Origin: Chloroflexota bacterium
Lineage (GTDB): Bacteria; Chloroflexota; Anaerolineae; Anaerolineales; Villigracilaceae
Assembly (NCBI GenBank): GCA_016235445.1
Contig: JACRLB010000015.1
Location: 248,001 to 312,000 of the forward strand
DNA: 64,000 nucleotides
Direction: 5' to 3'
Shown: in pieces, positions 38,359 through 47,883 of the stretch
Layout: every line of letters starts with the position of its first letter
How positions within the stretch are numbered: the first letter of the stretch is position 1
The notes under the pieces: model-generated
What the model saw: only the letters and a program-made list of their open reading frames with translations
The model's database searches: none
What the model was told of the DNA's origin: nothing
Program-made: the position numbers and the translations under genes

Positions 38359-41300
38359 ATGCAATTCCAATACTCTCCCTACATTCTTCCCTTGATCGCC
38401 GCCGCGCTGGTTTCGGCGGTTGTGGCTGTTTACGCCTGGACCCACCGCTCGATGCGCGGCGCGAAGGCATTGTCCCTCCTGTCGCTGGCGATTGCAATTT
38501 GGGCGGTCGGTTACTCCCTGGAGATTGCGGGCGCGGACCTTGCCACGAAATATTTTTGGGGTGTCATTCAATACATTGGCATCGCCTTTGTGCCTTATAT
38601 CATCTTGATATTTTCCATCATGTACAGCGATCCAATAAAAGTAATTCGGCGCAGTTTTTTTCTCTTTACCGGGTCCGTCCCGATCATTACAGTTTTGCTT
38701 GCGTTCACCACAAAATGGCACGGCCTGATTTGGAGCGAGTATCACATTAACCGGGATGGCGGTTTTTCCGCGCTGGATGTGACGCATGGACCCTGGTTCT
38801 GGATTCATTTTACCTATTCCTATCTGCTTCTTCTGACAGGAACAATTCTCCTTGCCCGCCTCCTGTGGCGCAGGCAGGGACTGGTTCGCAGTCAGATGAT
38901 TGCCCTGCTCGTTGCCCTTTTCGCTCCGTGGATCGGCAACGCGCTGTACCTGACGGGCAACAGCCCCATTCCCTACCTGGATTTAACGCCCTTCGCATTT
39001 ACCGTCACGGTTGCTGCGTTGGCGTGGGCAGTTTTCGGTTTTCACCTGGTGGATATCGCCCCGCTTGCGCGCGACTATATCGTTGATTCCATGCAGGACG
39101 GCATGATCGTGCTGGACATGCGCGGATGGATCGTGGACATCAATCCTTCTGCGGCGCGCATGATCGGCGTTTCTGCCTTGAATGCTGTTGGCAGGGATGC
39201 GCGGGACGTGTTTTCCCCCTGGCCCCATTTGATAGAACGGTTTGGCAATGTCATGGAGGCGGATGAGGAAATTGCTGTGGGAAGCAATAACGCCCAAAGG
39301 CGGTTTCAGGCGCGTATCTCGCCCCTTGCAGGCGTTCAGGGACAACCAGCCGGCCGCCTCATTATGATGCGTGCATTGGGCGAAGGCACGCCGCCGCTCC
39401 AGACTGGGGTAGGGGATGCCATCCGAAGCAGTGACCAGCCCAAGGTTGGGGCTGAGCGAAGTGGCAGTGTCCGGGCGGAGGAGAGTGGCGGCGCTTCATC
39501 GGGGGAAAATCCGATTTGGGGGGCATTCGTCAAATTCTTTTTCGTGCCGCTTAAAATGAACCTGGTTATTCAGGAGGGCTATAACCCTTCATGGTATCGA
39601 ACGCGGGAACGAATTTTCACCGTTGTTGCGAGGGTCGCGGCGGCTGTTGGTTCGACAAGCCTGGCTTTATCTGCGCGGGACATGTTCCATTTGCCAGGCG
39701 CGCTCCTGGGGTTTGCGGTCATTCTTATCCTTCTCTGGGCGTTGGGATTGGCGCGCAACGTCAAATATGAAACCCGCGTAACGGCATTCCTGTTCCTTGT
39801 TTACAGCCTTGGATTCGTGGAGGCGGTCAACTTCGGTTTTTCGGTGGAGTGCTTCGTTTTTTTCATGAGTTTCGCGGTCATCGCGGCGGTGATGACTTCA
39901 CGGCGCGGCGCCATGCGCGCGCTGGCCATCACGATCGTTACGCTGGGCGCATTCGCTGTGTTGATTGGTTCCAAAAACTTCATCCCGCTCTCGAATGTTC
40001 TGGACCATGACTTTATCTCTCCTCAAAGTTTACAGGCTGGGGTCAACAGCCTGTTGGTGTTTACGGCCAGCGCCTTGGCGGTGGTGTCAGCCATTGTCAT
40101 CCTGCTTGAGAACCTGAACGCCGCCTGGCAGAAGGAGACTCAGGCGCTAAGCCTACTGCAACAGGAGCACGACCTGCTGGATCAACGCGTGACAGCGCGC
40201 ACGCGCGAGCTCACGCAGGCAGAGGCGAAATATCGTCTCCTGGCTGAAGGCCTGCCTGTGGTCATCTATCGAGACTCGGCGGACGAGATGGGAAAGAGCA
40301 TCTATATCAACCCGCAAACAGAAAAAATGTTGGGATACTCCATCGCTGAGTGGGAACATGATCCGTTGTATTGGTGGAAGATCATTCATCCCGAAGATCG
40401 CGAGCGCGTCGCCGACGCCATTAGTCAGACTCTTGAGCGAGGAAGTTTCAAGGTGGAATATCGCCTATTGGCTCGCGATGGCCGCGTCGTCTGGGTGCGC
40501 GACGACGCTGTCCTTGTCCGCGATGAAAGCGGCCAGCCCCAATATGTGCAGGGCATTTTGCAGGATGTTACCGAGCAAAAACGGGCGGAGGAAGGCCGTC
40601 TCCGCTCCGAATCTAAATACACAGACCTGTATAACAACACACCGACCATGTACTTTACGGTGGATGAAGATGGAACAACGCTTTCTGTAAATACTTTTGG
40701 GGCATCGCAGTTGGGGTATACGCCTCAAGAATTGATCGGGCAATCAGTATTGCGCGTATTTTATGAAGCAGATAAAGAATCCGCCGTTTTGTACGTTAAA
40801 AAGTGCCTTGAACATGCGGGGCAACTGCAAAATTGGGAACTGCGTAAAGTTCGTAAGGATGGAAGCATGTTGTGGGTGAAAGAAACAGCCTGGGCGGTTC
40901 AAAACCAGGAAGGCAAATATGTTGTGTTTATTGCGTGTGACGACATCACCGTGCGTAAGCGCGCCGAAGATCAAATCCGCAAACTTTCGCAGGCGGTGGA
41001 ACAGAGCGGCAGTTCGATCGTCATCACGGATATCAACGGAAGCATCGAATACGTCAATCCGCAATTCACAAAAACGACGGGCTACACGTTGGAAGAAGCC
41101 TTGGGAAAAAACCCGCGCCTCCTGAAATCGGGCGAACAATCGCGCGAGTTCTACGAAAAATTGTGGAAGACCCTCACCGCGAAGCAGGCCTGGCGCGGGG
41201 TATTCCACAACAAACGCAAGGATGGCTCCCTGTATTGGGAATCGGCGACCATTGCCCCCATCCTGAACCCGGATGGCGCGATCGCCAATTACGTGGCCGT

Positions 41301-42588
41301 TAAAGAAGACATCACACGCCAAAAGGAAATGGAAGAAGCGCTTCACCAAACCCACCAAACCCAATCCGTTTTGAACTCCCTCTTGAGCTTGTCTCTCGAA
41401 GACCAGACATTGGAGCAAATGCTCGATCGCGCCCTCGATATTATTCTCACCATCCCCTGGCTTCCCACGCAACCCAAGGGCGGCATCTTCCTGGTGGAAG
41501 ACCAGCCGAACACCCTGGTTTTGAAATCCCAGCAAAATCTCGGCGCGCCCCTCCTGACCTTGTGTGCCCGCGTCCCCTTTGGACATTGCCTATGCGGACG
41601 CGCCGCCGCCAACGCCAAAATCGAATTTGCAGACTGTGTGGATGAGCGGCACGACAACCGTTACATCGGAATCCAGCCTCACGGACATTACAACATCCCC
41701 ATCCTGTTCCGCGAAGAGGTGTTGGGTGTCCTCGTGCTTTACCTCGATCATGGCCGCGCCCGCGACCCGCATGAGGCTGATTTTTTGGAAGCAGTGGCAA
41801 ACACACTGTCTGCGATGATCCGCGATAAACAGGCTGACGAAGCCCTCGCCATCGCCCGCGACCTGGCGCTCGAAGCCAGCGCCTTCAAAAGCCAGCTCCT
41901 CTCGCGCGTCAGCCACGAATTGCGCACCCCCCTCAGCGGCGTGCTTGGCTACGCCGAATTGATGCAATTCGACGCCTTCGGCGCACTCAATGAAAAACAA
42001 CGCGCCGCCGCGCAGAATATTGTCGGAAGCGCAAGATATCTCGACGTTCTGGTTAACGACTTGCTCGATGAAGCGCAGATCGAATCGAGATCGATCCGAC
42101 TCAATCATGAATCTTTTTCACCCGCCAAACTTCTTGAACGGACGGGGGCGTCGATGTCAATTATGGCAAACAACAAGGGGCTTTCGTTACGCATGGAACT
42201 GGACCCCGGCCTGCCCAACTCAATCACTGGCGACGAAGGCCGCCTTCAGCAAATTCTCTTCAACCTGCTTGGCAATGCAATCAAATTTACCAGGGAAGGC
42301 GAAGTATGCGCGCGCTTTACCCGCGCATACGATAATCAATGGGCCATGCAGGTCAGCGACACCGGCGCGGGCATCCCCGAAGAAGCGCGCGCCTACATCT
42401 TCGACCCTTTTCGCCAGGTGGACAATTCCATCACGCGCGAAAATCGCGGCGCCGGGCTGGGGCTGTCCATCACGAAGCAACTGGTGGAATTGATGGGCGG
42501 AACCATCACGCTCGAAACCGAAATTGGAAAAGGAAGCGCCTTCACCGTCCTTCTTCCACTCATGATCGACCCGCGAGAACCCGTATGA
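38359..42588 (+). CDS. Large membrane sensor histidine kinase with several PAS domains and GAF
   Basis: A 1409-residue protein. Order: seven-helix histidine-kinase sensor (about 1-230); PAS (about 235-330, DSMQDGMIVLDMRGWIVDINP); a low-complexity linker (about 345-385) containing a CTGAGC-type repeat; a second membrane block of five or six helices (about 415-600); a coiled coil (NAAWQKETQALSLLQQEHDLLDQ); three PAS/PAC units (about 620-1000); GAF (about 1010-1155); HisKA with the phosphate-accepting His in SRVSHELRTPLSGVLGY (about 1190); and an ATPase domain with DTGAGIPEE and GAGLGLSITKQLVEL. Two separate membrane modules in one kinase suggest a gene fusion. The stop overlaps a receiver gene as ATGA. 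Confidence 0.92.
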   Translation: MQFQYSPYILPLIAAALVSAVVAVYAWTHRSMRGAKALSLLSLAIAIWAVGYSLEIAGADLATKYFWGVIQYIGIAFVPYIILIFSIMYSDPIKVIRRSFFLFTGSVPIITVLLAFTTKWHGLIWSEYHINRDGGFSALDVTHGPWFWIHFTYSYLLLLTGTILLARLLWRRQGLVRSQMIALLVALFAPWIGNALYLTGNSPIPYLDLTPFAFTVTVAALAWAVFGFHLVDIAPLARDYIVDSMQDGMIVLDMRGWIVDINPSAARMIGVSALNAVGRDARDVFSPWPHLIERFGNVMEADEEIAVGSNNAQRRFQARISPLAGVQGQPAGRLIMMRALGEGTPPLQTGVGDAIRSSDQPKVGAERSGSVRAEESGGASSGENPIWGAFVKFFFVPLKMNLVIQEGYNPSWYRTRERIFTVVARVAAAVGSTSLALSARDMFHLPGALLGFAVILILLWALGLARNVKYETRVTAFLFLVYSLGFVEAVNFGFSVECFVFFMSFAVIAAVMTSRRGAMRALAITIVTLGAFAVLIGSKNFIPLSNVLDHDFISPQSLQAGVNSLLVFTASALAVVSAIVILLENLNAAWQKETQALSLLQQEHDLLDQRVTARTRELTQAEAKYRLLAEGLPVVIYRDSADEMGKSIYINPQTEKMLGYSIAEWEHDPLYWWKIIHPEDRERVADAISQTLERGSFKVEYRLLARDGRVVWVRDDAVLVRDESGQPQYVQGILQDVTEQKRAEEGRLRSESKYTDLYNNTPTMYFTVDEDGTTLSVNTFGASQLGYTPQELIGQSVLRVFYEADKESAVLYVKKCLEHAGQLQNWELRKVRKDGSMLWVKETAWAVQNQEGKYVVFIACDDITVRKRAEDQIRKLSQAVEQSGSSIVITDINGSIEYVNPQFTKTTGYTLEEALGKNPRLLKSGEQSREFYEKLWKTLTAKQAWRGVFHNKRKDGSLYWESATIAPILNPDGAIANYVAVKEDITRQKEMEEALHQTHQTQSVLNSLLSLSLEDQTLEQMLDRALDIILTIPWLPTQPKGGIFLVEDQPNTLVLKSQQNLGAPLLTLCARVPFGHCLCGRAAANAKIEFADCVDERHDNRYIGIQPHGHYNIPILFREEVLGVLVLYLDHGRARDPHEADFLEAVANTLSAMIRDKQADEALAIARDLALEASAFKSQLLSRVSHELRTPLSGVLGYAELMQFDAFGALNEKQRAAAQNIVGSARYLDVLVNDLLDEAQIESRSIRLNHESFSPAKLLERTGASMSIMANNKGLSLRMELDPGLPNSITGDEGRLQQILFNLLGNAIKFTREGEVCARFTRAYDNQWAMQVSDTGAGIPEEARAYIFDPFRQVDNSITRENRGAGLGLSITKQLVELMGGTITLETEIGKGSAFTVLLPLMIDPREPV

Positions 42589-42944
42589 ATCAACCCTACG
42601 CCATCGTCATCGAAGACGACCCCCAACTTTCCCTGATTTACATGACCGCCCTGCAACAGGCAGGATTCGACGCCGCCCTCGACATAAACGGAGACCAATA
42701 CCTCACGCTTCTTTCCGCCGCCCAACCTGATCTTGTTATCCTCGATCTTCACCTCCCCTTTGCAGACAGCGCCGAAGTCCTCAACACCATCCGCGCCAAA
42801 TCACCAAAAACAATGATCGCAATCGTCACCGCCGATTTCATCAAAGCCAAAACTTTCGAAGGAAAAGCCGACCATATCCTCATCAAACCCGTCAGCGTGG
42901 CGCGGCTGATGAAAATCGCAGAAACAATCCGGGAGGCAAAATGA
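42585..42944 (+). CDS. Stand-alone response regulator receiver protein, first
   Basis: A 119-residue receiver domain without an output domain. Acidic pocket EDD (residues about 10-12), phosphoacceptor Asp in PDLVILDLHLPF, Thr in IVTADFIKA and Lys in HILIKPVS. Its ATG overlaps the kinase stop by 4 nt, and its own stop overlaps the next receiver by 4 nt. Confidence 0.92.
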   Translation: MNQPYAIVIEDDPQLSLIYMTALQQAGFDAALDINGDQYLTLLSAAQPDLVILDLHLPFADSAEVLNTIRAKSPKTMIAIVTADFIKAKTFEGKADHILIKPVSVARLMKIAETIREAK

Positions 42945-43294
42945 CCGACCCCCTCGCAATCATCATCGAAGACGATCCCCAACTCAGCCATATCTTTTGC
43001 GTGACCCTCCAGAATGACTTTCACGTTGAACCCATTTTGGACGGAACAGAAGCCCTCATCCGCCTCAGCCAGGTTATCCCCCGCCTCATTCTCCTCGACC
43101 TGAACCTGCCCGGCGTTTCAGGAACCGATCTCCTTGCCTCCATCCGCTCAGACGCCCGATTGAAAGAAACAACAATCATTCTTTGCACAGCAGACAATCG
43201 CCAGGCAAACGCCATTCAGGAGCAGGCCGATTATGTTCTGCTGAAACCCGTCAGCCCCGTACAACTACGCCAGTTGGCTTCGCGGCTGAGATAA
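42941..43294 (+). CDS. Stand-alone response regulator receiver protein, second
   Basis: A 117-residue receiver domain: IIIEDDPQLS, phosphoacceptor in RLILLDLNLPGVSG, ILCTADNRQ and YVLLKPVSPVQL. It shares EDDPQLS and LKPVS features with the first receiver, so the pair likely arose by duplication. The output must be made by other proteins, or by acting as a phosphate sink. Confidence 0.92.
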   Translation: MTDPLAIIIEDDPQLSHIFCVTLQNDFHVEPILDGTEALIRLSQVIPRLILLDLNLPGVSGTDLLASIRSDARLKETTIILCTADNRQANAIQEQADYVLLKPVSPVQLRQLASRLR

Positions 43295-43298
43295 CAAA

Positions 43299-44453
43299 CT
43301 AACTGGATTCCGCATCCCACGGCGCGACACCGCGCCCGCCTCTCAACGCCCCGACAATTGATTCAGTCACGTTCGGCATCACCTCCGCCGTCGCCGCCAG
43401 CAGACCGAAACACCCCGCGATCATCATGTCACCGAATGGAGTTGCAAAATAAGGATGAAGGCTAAAGGATGAAGGATGAATTGGTTGAAACAAGGAACGT
43501 CTTGGTCCAGTTACAACAACATCAAACTCATCCTTCCCAAACTCAAACGGATGATCACCATACACCAGCGCGCCGTGACCCATGTCATCGAAAATGTCCT
43601 GATGTTTCAAAGAGCCATCCGCCAGCGCGCGGATATATTTTTCAAGTTTGGGCAAATCAATTTCGCCCGTGTGATGCTCGAAGACACCCTCGATTCCCAT
43701 TTCACCCAAACGAAACGCCAGCGTATGAAAATTCCCCACATTGACAATGATCTTGCGCTCGCACCTCGCAACCATCGGGTCAAAGTTTGCGCCGAGAACA
43801 GCCGCGGGCGCAGTATCCATCACCAATAATGGGCAATCGAGATCATCTGCTGAATCAGCAACCGCTTGAAGCCGTGTCATGATCTTTGGAATGTCGTTTG
43901 ATAAATAGGCAAAAGCTGAAAGTGAATTTTTCGCTTTGATTCTTTCATCCAGATAATCGAAACGAAATTGCCTGTCCGAAACCCCCGCAGGCGCATTGCC
44001 ATGATCGAAGACCGCCACAGCAATTGCCGACAAATCATTCAATGACACGCCGTAATCTAAAAATGTTTTTGAGATTAACTCAAAATCAAAATCCTTCAAC
44101 TCGTATCTCGTAACTTGTAACTTGTTACCCTCCTCTTCCGAAACTATCTTTATCCCCAACGCCTCCACCTTATCCAACTCATCATTCAGCGTCGTCGCGG
44201 CAGACGGCGTCATATACACGGGAATCCCTGCGCGGGCAACTTCTTCGATTGCCCATGCCGAGGGGCCGCCCCCCATCTGATGTCCAGTCAACAGGATGGG
44301 GGTGCGACGCGGAAGCGTCTGCTTGAGACGGCGGTGAACCATCATGGTAGGCGAAGGCAAAACGAGTTTGAATCCGTTCTCGATGTCGAGATTCGAATCG
44401 TAAAGAAAAATATCCTGCGTGCCTGTGCCAATGTCTACTGTTAATATTTTCAT
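43299..44453 (-). CDS. DUF1786 protein (ASKHA-like), carrying two repeat insertions
   Basis: A 384-residue protein beginning KILTVDIGTGTQDIFLYDS, an actin/hexokinase-type phosphate-binding strand, then LLTGHQMGGGPSAWAI and, later, VMDTAPAAVLG and IVNVGNFHTLAFRLG. This fits DUF1786, which has no known function. Two stretches look foreign: residues about 108-118 (NKLQVTRYELK), encoded by TAACTTG/TATCTCG minisatellite units, and about 321-338 (HPSSFSLHP), encoded by GGATGAAGG units. Both keep the frame. It converges with the second receiver gene with a 4-bp gap and no visible terminator. Confidence 0.8.
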   Translation of the reverse strand: MKILTVDIGTGTQDIFLYDSNLDIENGFKLVLPSPTMMVHRRLKQTLPRRTPILLTGHQMGGGPSAWAIEEVARAGIPVYMTPSAATTLNDELDKVEALGIKIVSEEEGNKLQVTRYELKDFDFELISKTFLDYGVSLNDLSAIAVAVFDHGNAPAGVSDRQFRFDYLDERIKAKNSLSAFAYLSNDIPKIMTRLQAVADSADDLDCPLLVMDTAPAAVLGANFDPMVARCERKIIVNVGNFHTLAFRLGEMGIEGVFEHHTGEIDLPKLEKYIRALADGSLKHQDIFDDMGHGALVYGDHPFEFGKDEFDVVVTGPRRSLFQPIHPSSFSLHPYFATPFGDMMIAGCFGLLAATAEVMPNVTESIVGALRGGRGVAPWDAESS

Positions 44454-44495
44454 ATCGTATTTCCCCTCTCCTTTTGGGAGAGGGCAGGGTGAGGG

Positions 44496-45371
44496 TTAGA
44501 TTTCTATCCCCAGCCAGGTGCGGATGAAATATCCGATCACAAATGAGAAGGCCGCCACGCTCAGGCTCAAGCCTGCCATCTCCACAAACCGCTCGCGGAA
44601 GGATTCGCCTTTGGCGACGGAGATGTAATAATTGAAGACTGCGATAATGACAACGGCGGTGGTGAGCGCAATGACGAGGTCGAGATAATAATTTTCAAAA
44701 AGCAGATATGGAAGGATGAGCAAAGTGACTGTAGTGATGTATGCAATGCCCGTGTACACTGCGGCGCGCACGGGATGCTTGCTTGTTTTTTCGGAACGGG
44801 TCGAAAGATATTCGCTCGCGGCCATCGAAAGCGATGCGGCGATGCCGGTGATGAGTCCTGAAAGGGCGATCAACTTTACGTCTTGCAGGGCAAGCGTCAG
44901 CCCGGCCAGAGCGCCTGTCAACTCCACGAGGGCGTCGTTGAGTCCGAGCACCACTGATCCCGCATATTGCAATCGCTCCTCATCCAGCATGTCGATGAGT
45001 TGTCCTTCGTGTTTGTTTTCTTCCACCTGATATTTGGCCGCTTCAGGAATGACTTTGGAAACAGATTCGTAATTTGCCTGCGCCTTCTCCTCGCCCTGCT
45101 CCATGAGCTTGACGCCAAAGGTGAAACCGAACAGGATGCTGATGAGATAGTAAAACCAGACATGCACCCAGCGTGGTTGAATCTCTTCCTTGCTGTATTG
45201 CTTCCAGCCATTGTAGTGGCGCAATTCATCCTCGGCGATCCGATCCAGAATTTTTGCGTTTTCTTCGGATTTGATGCGTTTGGCTAATCTTTTGTAGATG
45301 TGATATTCGGTGATCTCCGTCTCTTGAAAGAGGATGATTTTTTTGCGAATGTCTTCGCTGAGGGTTTGCAT
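44496..45371 (-). CDS. Ferritin-like domain fused to VIT1/CCC1 transporter domain
   Basis: A 291-residue protein. The N-terminal half (1-140) is a ferritin-like four-helix unit with metal-site patterns ETEITEYHIYKRLAKR, ENAKILDRIAEDELRHYNGW and EENKHEGQLIDML. The C-terminal half is a VIT1/CCC1 membrane domain with GSVVLGLNDALVELTGALAGL, GLITGIAASLSMAASEYLSTRSE and three more helices. Related fusions export iron or manganese across the membrane under metal stress. A GATGCGC hairpin terminator lies upstream and separates it from the methyltransferase gene. Confidence 0.9.
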   Translation of the reverse strand: MQTLSEDIRKKIILFQETEITEYHIYKRLAKRIKSEENAKILDRIAEDELRHYNGWKQYSKEEIQPRWVHVWFYYLISILFGFTFGVKLMEQGEEKAQANYESVSKVIPEAAKYQVEENKHEGQLIDMLDEERLQYAGSVVLGLNDALVELTGALAGLTLALQDVKLIALSGLITGIAASLSMAASEYLSTRSEKTSKHPVRAAVYTGIAYITTVTLLILPYLLFENYYLDLVIALTTAVVIIAVFNYYISVAKGESFRERFVEMAGLSLSVAAFSFVIGYFIRTWLGIEI

Positions 45372-45424
45372 GATGTGCTCCTTGTCTGATATTTCTTCGG
45401 CTATTGTAAGCGATTTTATTAAGT

Positions 45425-45454
45425 AAAAAGATGCGCTGTGAGGCGCATCTTTTT
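45425..45454. terminator. Bidirectional terminator
   Basis: AAAAAGATGCGC / GCGCATCTTTTT perfect 12-bp stem, TGTGAG loop. A second hairpin GCGATAT / ATATCGC lies just right of it at about 45460-45481. Confidence 0.9.
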
Positions 45455-45507
45455 ATAGCGCGATATGCTTCGCAATATCGCATTTTGGCCGCAGAATAAA
45501 TTCCGCG

Positions 45508-46314
45508 TTATACCTTTTGCAGAACGAAGTACCAATACCTGCGGTTATCCAGGTGCGGCAGGGCGTTGGGTGAGTTGGGGGTGAGGCCTGCAAAGTGATA
45601 AAACTGTTTGCGTAAAATGGCTGGCACATATTTGTTAACCAGCGCAATGCGGCGCTCACGGTCCAGCTCCATGGCTTTCAACACATTGTCGGTAATGTCT
45701 TCCTCGTGAACAAGCTTCAAGCCCATGTTCTTTAATTGAGCGTGCCAGATGGCAACTTTCTCTTCGTAACGCAAGTCGGTGTAAAGAAAATATCCATTGG
45801 GCTTGAGCACGCGTTTGACATGCTCGTAGAATTTCGTGATGTTCGGGTAGTAGAGCGACGCTTCCACATTCACCACCACATCGAAGGAATTGTCGGGGAA
45901 GGTCAGCGCCTCTGCATTGCCGTGATGGAATTTAAGACTCTCCAAATGGCTGTAATGCTGGCGGCAAAATTCGATGGCGCGGGATGAAAAGTCCACACCC
46001 GTATAGGATTTGGGCTTGAAGTGCCGCACGATGAAGGATGCGCCTCCTCCCCGCCCGGAGCTGACCTCCAGTGCGTCGGCATTTTGCCACTCTATATGCT
46101 TTGCCACATGATGATAAAGCTGCATCGGGTAGCGGTGAATCTCCTCATCCTTTTCAAGAGAGATGGGCGCATTTCCCTGGTGATGGGCAGTGTAGCCAAA
46201 GTTCATGAAGATGGCATTCTTGTCCTTGTCAAAGGAGGATATCATTTCATATTGCAGGCGGGTAAGCCAGCTTTTAAGGTTTGGAAAACGGTGGAATAAC
46301 AGCTTGTTCAGCAT
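45508..46314 (-). CDS. Class I SAM methyltransferase (phthiotriol methyltransferase-like)
   Basis: A 268-residue protein with a motif I variant ALEVSSGRGGGASFIVRHF, GVDFSSRAIEFC, LKFHHGNAEALTFPDNSFDVVVNVEASLYY and HVKRVLKPNGYFLYTDLR. The GRGGGA form, SLYYP and the N-terminal FMNFGY resemble O-methyltransferases acting on long-chain lipids or phenolics. The substrate is unknown. Confidence 0.88.
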   Translation of the reverse strand: MLNKLLFHRFPNLKSWLTRLQYEMISSFDKDKNAIFMNFGYTAHHQGNAPISLEKDEEIHRYPMQLYHHVAKHIEWQNADALEVSSGRGGGASFIVRHFKPKSYTGVDFSSRAIEFCRQHYSHLESLKFHHGNAEALTFPDNSFDVVVNVEASLYYPNITKFYEHVKRVLKPNGYFLYTDLRYEEKVAIWHAQLKNMGLKLVHEEDITDNVLKAMELDRERRIALVNKYVPAILRKQFYHFAGLTPNSPNALPHLDNRRYWYFVLQKV

Positions 46315-46620
46315 CTTCTCTCCTCTTCAGGGCTTGTCGATTAATTTTGAATGCCGCGTATTATAACCCTGCAAGCCCGGGGAAGTGGCGCACGGTTTTG
46401 AAAGGGATTGCCTAAACGTTTGTAAGTGAGTTCGCCCTCTGCGCCTTCCTCGACGCAGGATTGCTTGTAAAACTCTGCCGAAGACGGTGGCTTGGGCGTT
46501 GCTCTGATGGTTTGCCCCGTACCCGTATCTGTGCCAGTTTGAAGAACAGTACTAAAATAGAAGCAGAAGTTGACAAGACGGTTGTCTATTGAAGGGTGTA
46601 AGCTCGTCAGGAGGATTCGT

Positions 46621-47883
46621 ATGAGTACAGGAAAAGTATTCGCTTGGATTTTCTCGCTGGTTATGATATTTGTGCTGGTTGTTGGCTGTGGTCCGCAGTC
46701 ATCCCCTGGGGCGCCCCAGGGGGAAGTTGTAGTGAAGGAAATTAAAGAAAACGATCTTGTCACAGGTGAAATTATTCAAACCAAAACCTTTGATCAATGT
46801 GACGCCGCCAGTTCGCTCGATGTGCAGGTCCAATTCAGCGATACCACGAGTGAATCCAGCCAGGAGGAGCTTGTCTTAAGCGGCAGTGTCTCTGGAGAAG
46901 CGGGAGTATCCAGCGTGGCAAAAGTACAATTGCAGGGATCGATCGAGAAGCATTTCGCTTCCTCTGAAACCATTGGGGCGGGGCATGTGGAAAGTATCAA
47001 TATCCAGGTTCCCGCTTATACCCGCCAGGAATATACAATTGTCTGGACGGAAACCCGCCGGGAAGGCACGGTGGAATATCTGGAAGATGGGGAGGCAAAA
47101 TTTGCCGATTACAGCTATCGGGTTGGGCTTGAACTCGCTTCTTCATCTGCAAGGAACATTGACTGCTCTCTGCCAACCGAGACGCCGCCCCCGGCAACTT
47201 CGATACCTTCCCCGGTGACTGAAAGTTCTTCGCTTTCACAGGGAGAGATGTTGGCGGATGGTTGTATATCTTCGCAAAATTGGAAGCCAGATTCCACCGA
47301 TCAAACAATGCTGGATGCTGTTTCGACTGACGCGAATAACTGCCATTCCATGGAGGCGTTGGGTATCTTTGCCGACAGGCAGGGCGCTTTGCATATTTAT
47401 AAAAGGGACAGGCGGCAACGTGAAGCGCTGGGGATGTACACGCCTATCGATACCAACTACTCCATCATCGAGTTCAAAATTTTTGTTAATTCGATGTACA
47501 TTGTTTACCCTGAAAACCCGGTATTTGTCACTTTTGCGGTGGCGCCGGCCGGCGCGCCAACCTCGGCCAGGGATTCAGCGCGGTTTAATCTCCAGGTTCA
47601 ATCCAGCGGGAAAAACCCCTTTGTTCTCTTTGTACTCGCCGATGCAGGGGAGCGAAGCGGTACACAGCTTGGAACCCAGCATTATGAATATAACCGCACC
47701 TATGCCATTCGCTTCGAATTGACAGGCAGTCTGATGGATATTTATATCAATGACTTAAAAGTAAGCGAAAGCCTCTCCATCCCTGATGGCGCAAAGGTGT
47801 TTTATATTGGCTACGACCTGCCGGTTCTGGCGGGTGTGGATGTTGAAATTACGGACATCCGTATGGACGATGTTCAGAAATAA
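46621..47883 (+). CDS. Lipoprotein of unknown function
   Basis: A 420-residue protein with a lipoprotein signal (MSTGKVFAWIFSLVMIFVLVVGC, lipobox VVGC). GGAGG lies 5 nt before ATG 46621. The first 180 residues are beta-rich (TRQEYTIVWTETRREGTVEYLEDGE), followed by a Pro/Thr/Ser linker (PTETPPPATSIPSPVTESSS). The C-terminal 190 residues resemble a concanavalin-like jelly-roll (YAIRFELTGSLMDIYINDLKVSE). It probably sits on the outer face of the membrane. No enzymatic motif seen. Confidence 0.72.
   Translation: MSTGKVFAWIFSLVMIFVLVVGCGPQSSPGAPQGEVVVKEIKENDLVTGEIIQTKTFDQCDAASSLDVQVQFSDTTSESSQEELVLSGSVSGEAGVSSVAKVQLQGSIEKHFASSETIGAGHVESINIQVPAYTRQEYTIVWTETRREGTVEYLEDGEAKFADYSYRVGLELASSSARNIDCSLPTETPPPATSIPSPVTESSSLSQGEMLADGCISSQNWKPDSTDQTMLDAVSTDANNCHSMEALGIFADRQGALHIYKRDRRQREALGMYTPIDTNYSIIEFKIFVNSMYIVYPENPVFVTFAVAPAGAPTSARDSARFNLQVQSSGKNPFVLFVLADAGERSGTQLGTQHYEYNRTYAIRFELTGSLMDIYINDLKVSESLSIPDGAKVFYIGYDLPVLAGVDVEITDIRMDDVQK

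Noticed and set aside
42339-42584. Upstream extension of the first receiver protein
   Set aside because: It overlaps the ATPase domain of the kinase in another frame; ATG 42585 gives a full receiver with ATGA coupling.
46341-46763. Minus-strand frame of 140 codons overlapping the lipoprotein gene
   Set aside because: It is antisense to the signal peptide region of a well-supported lipoprotein and has no family match.
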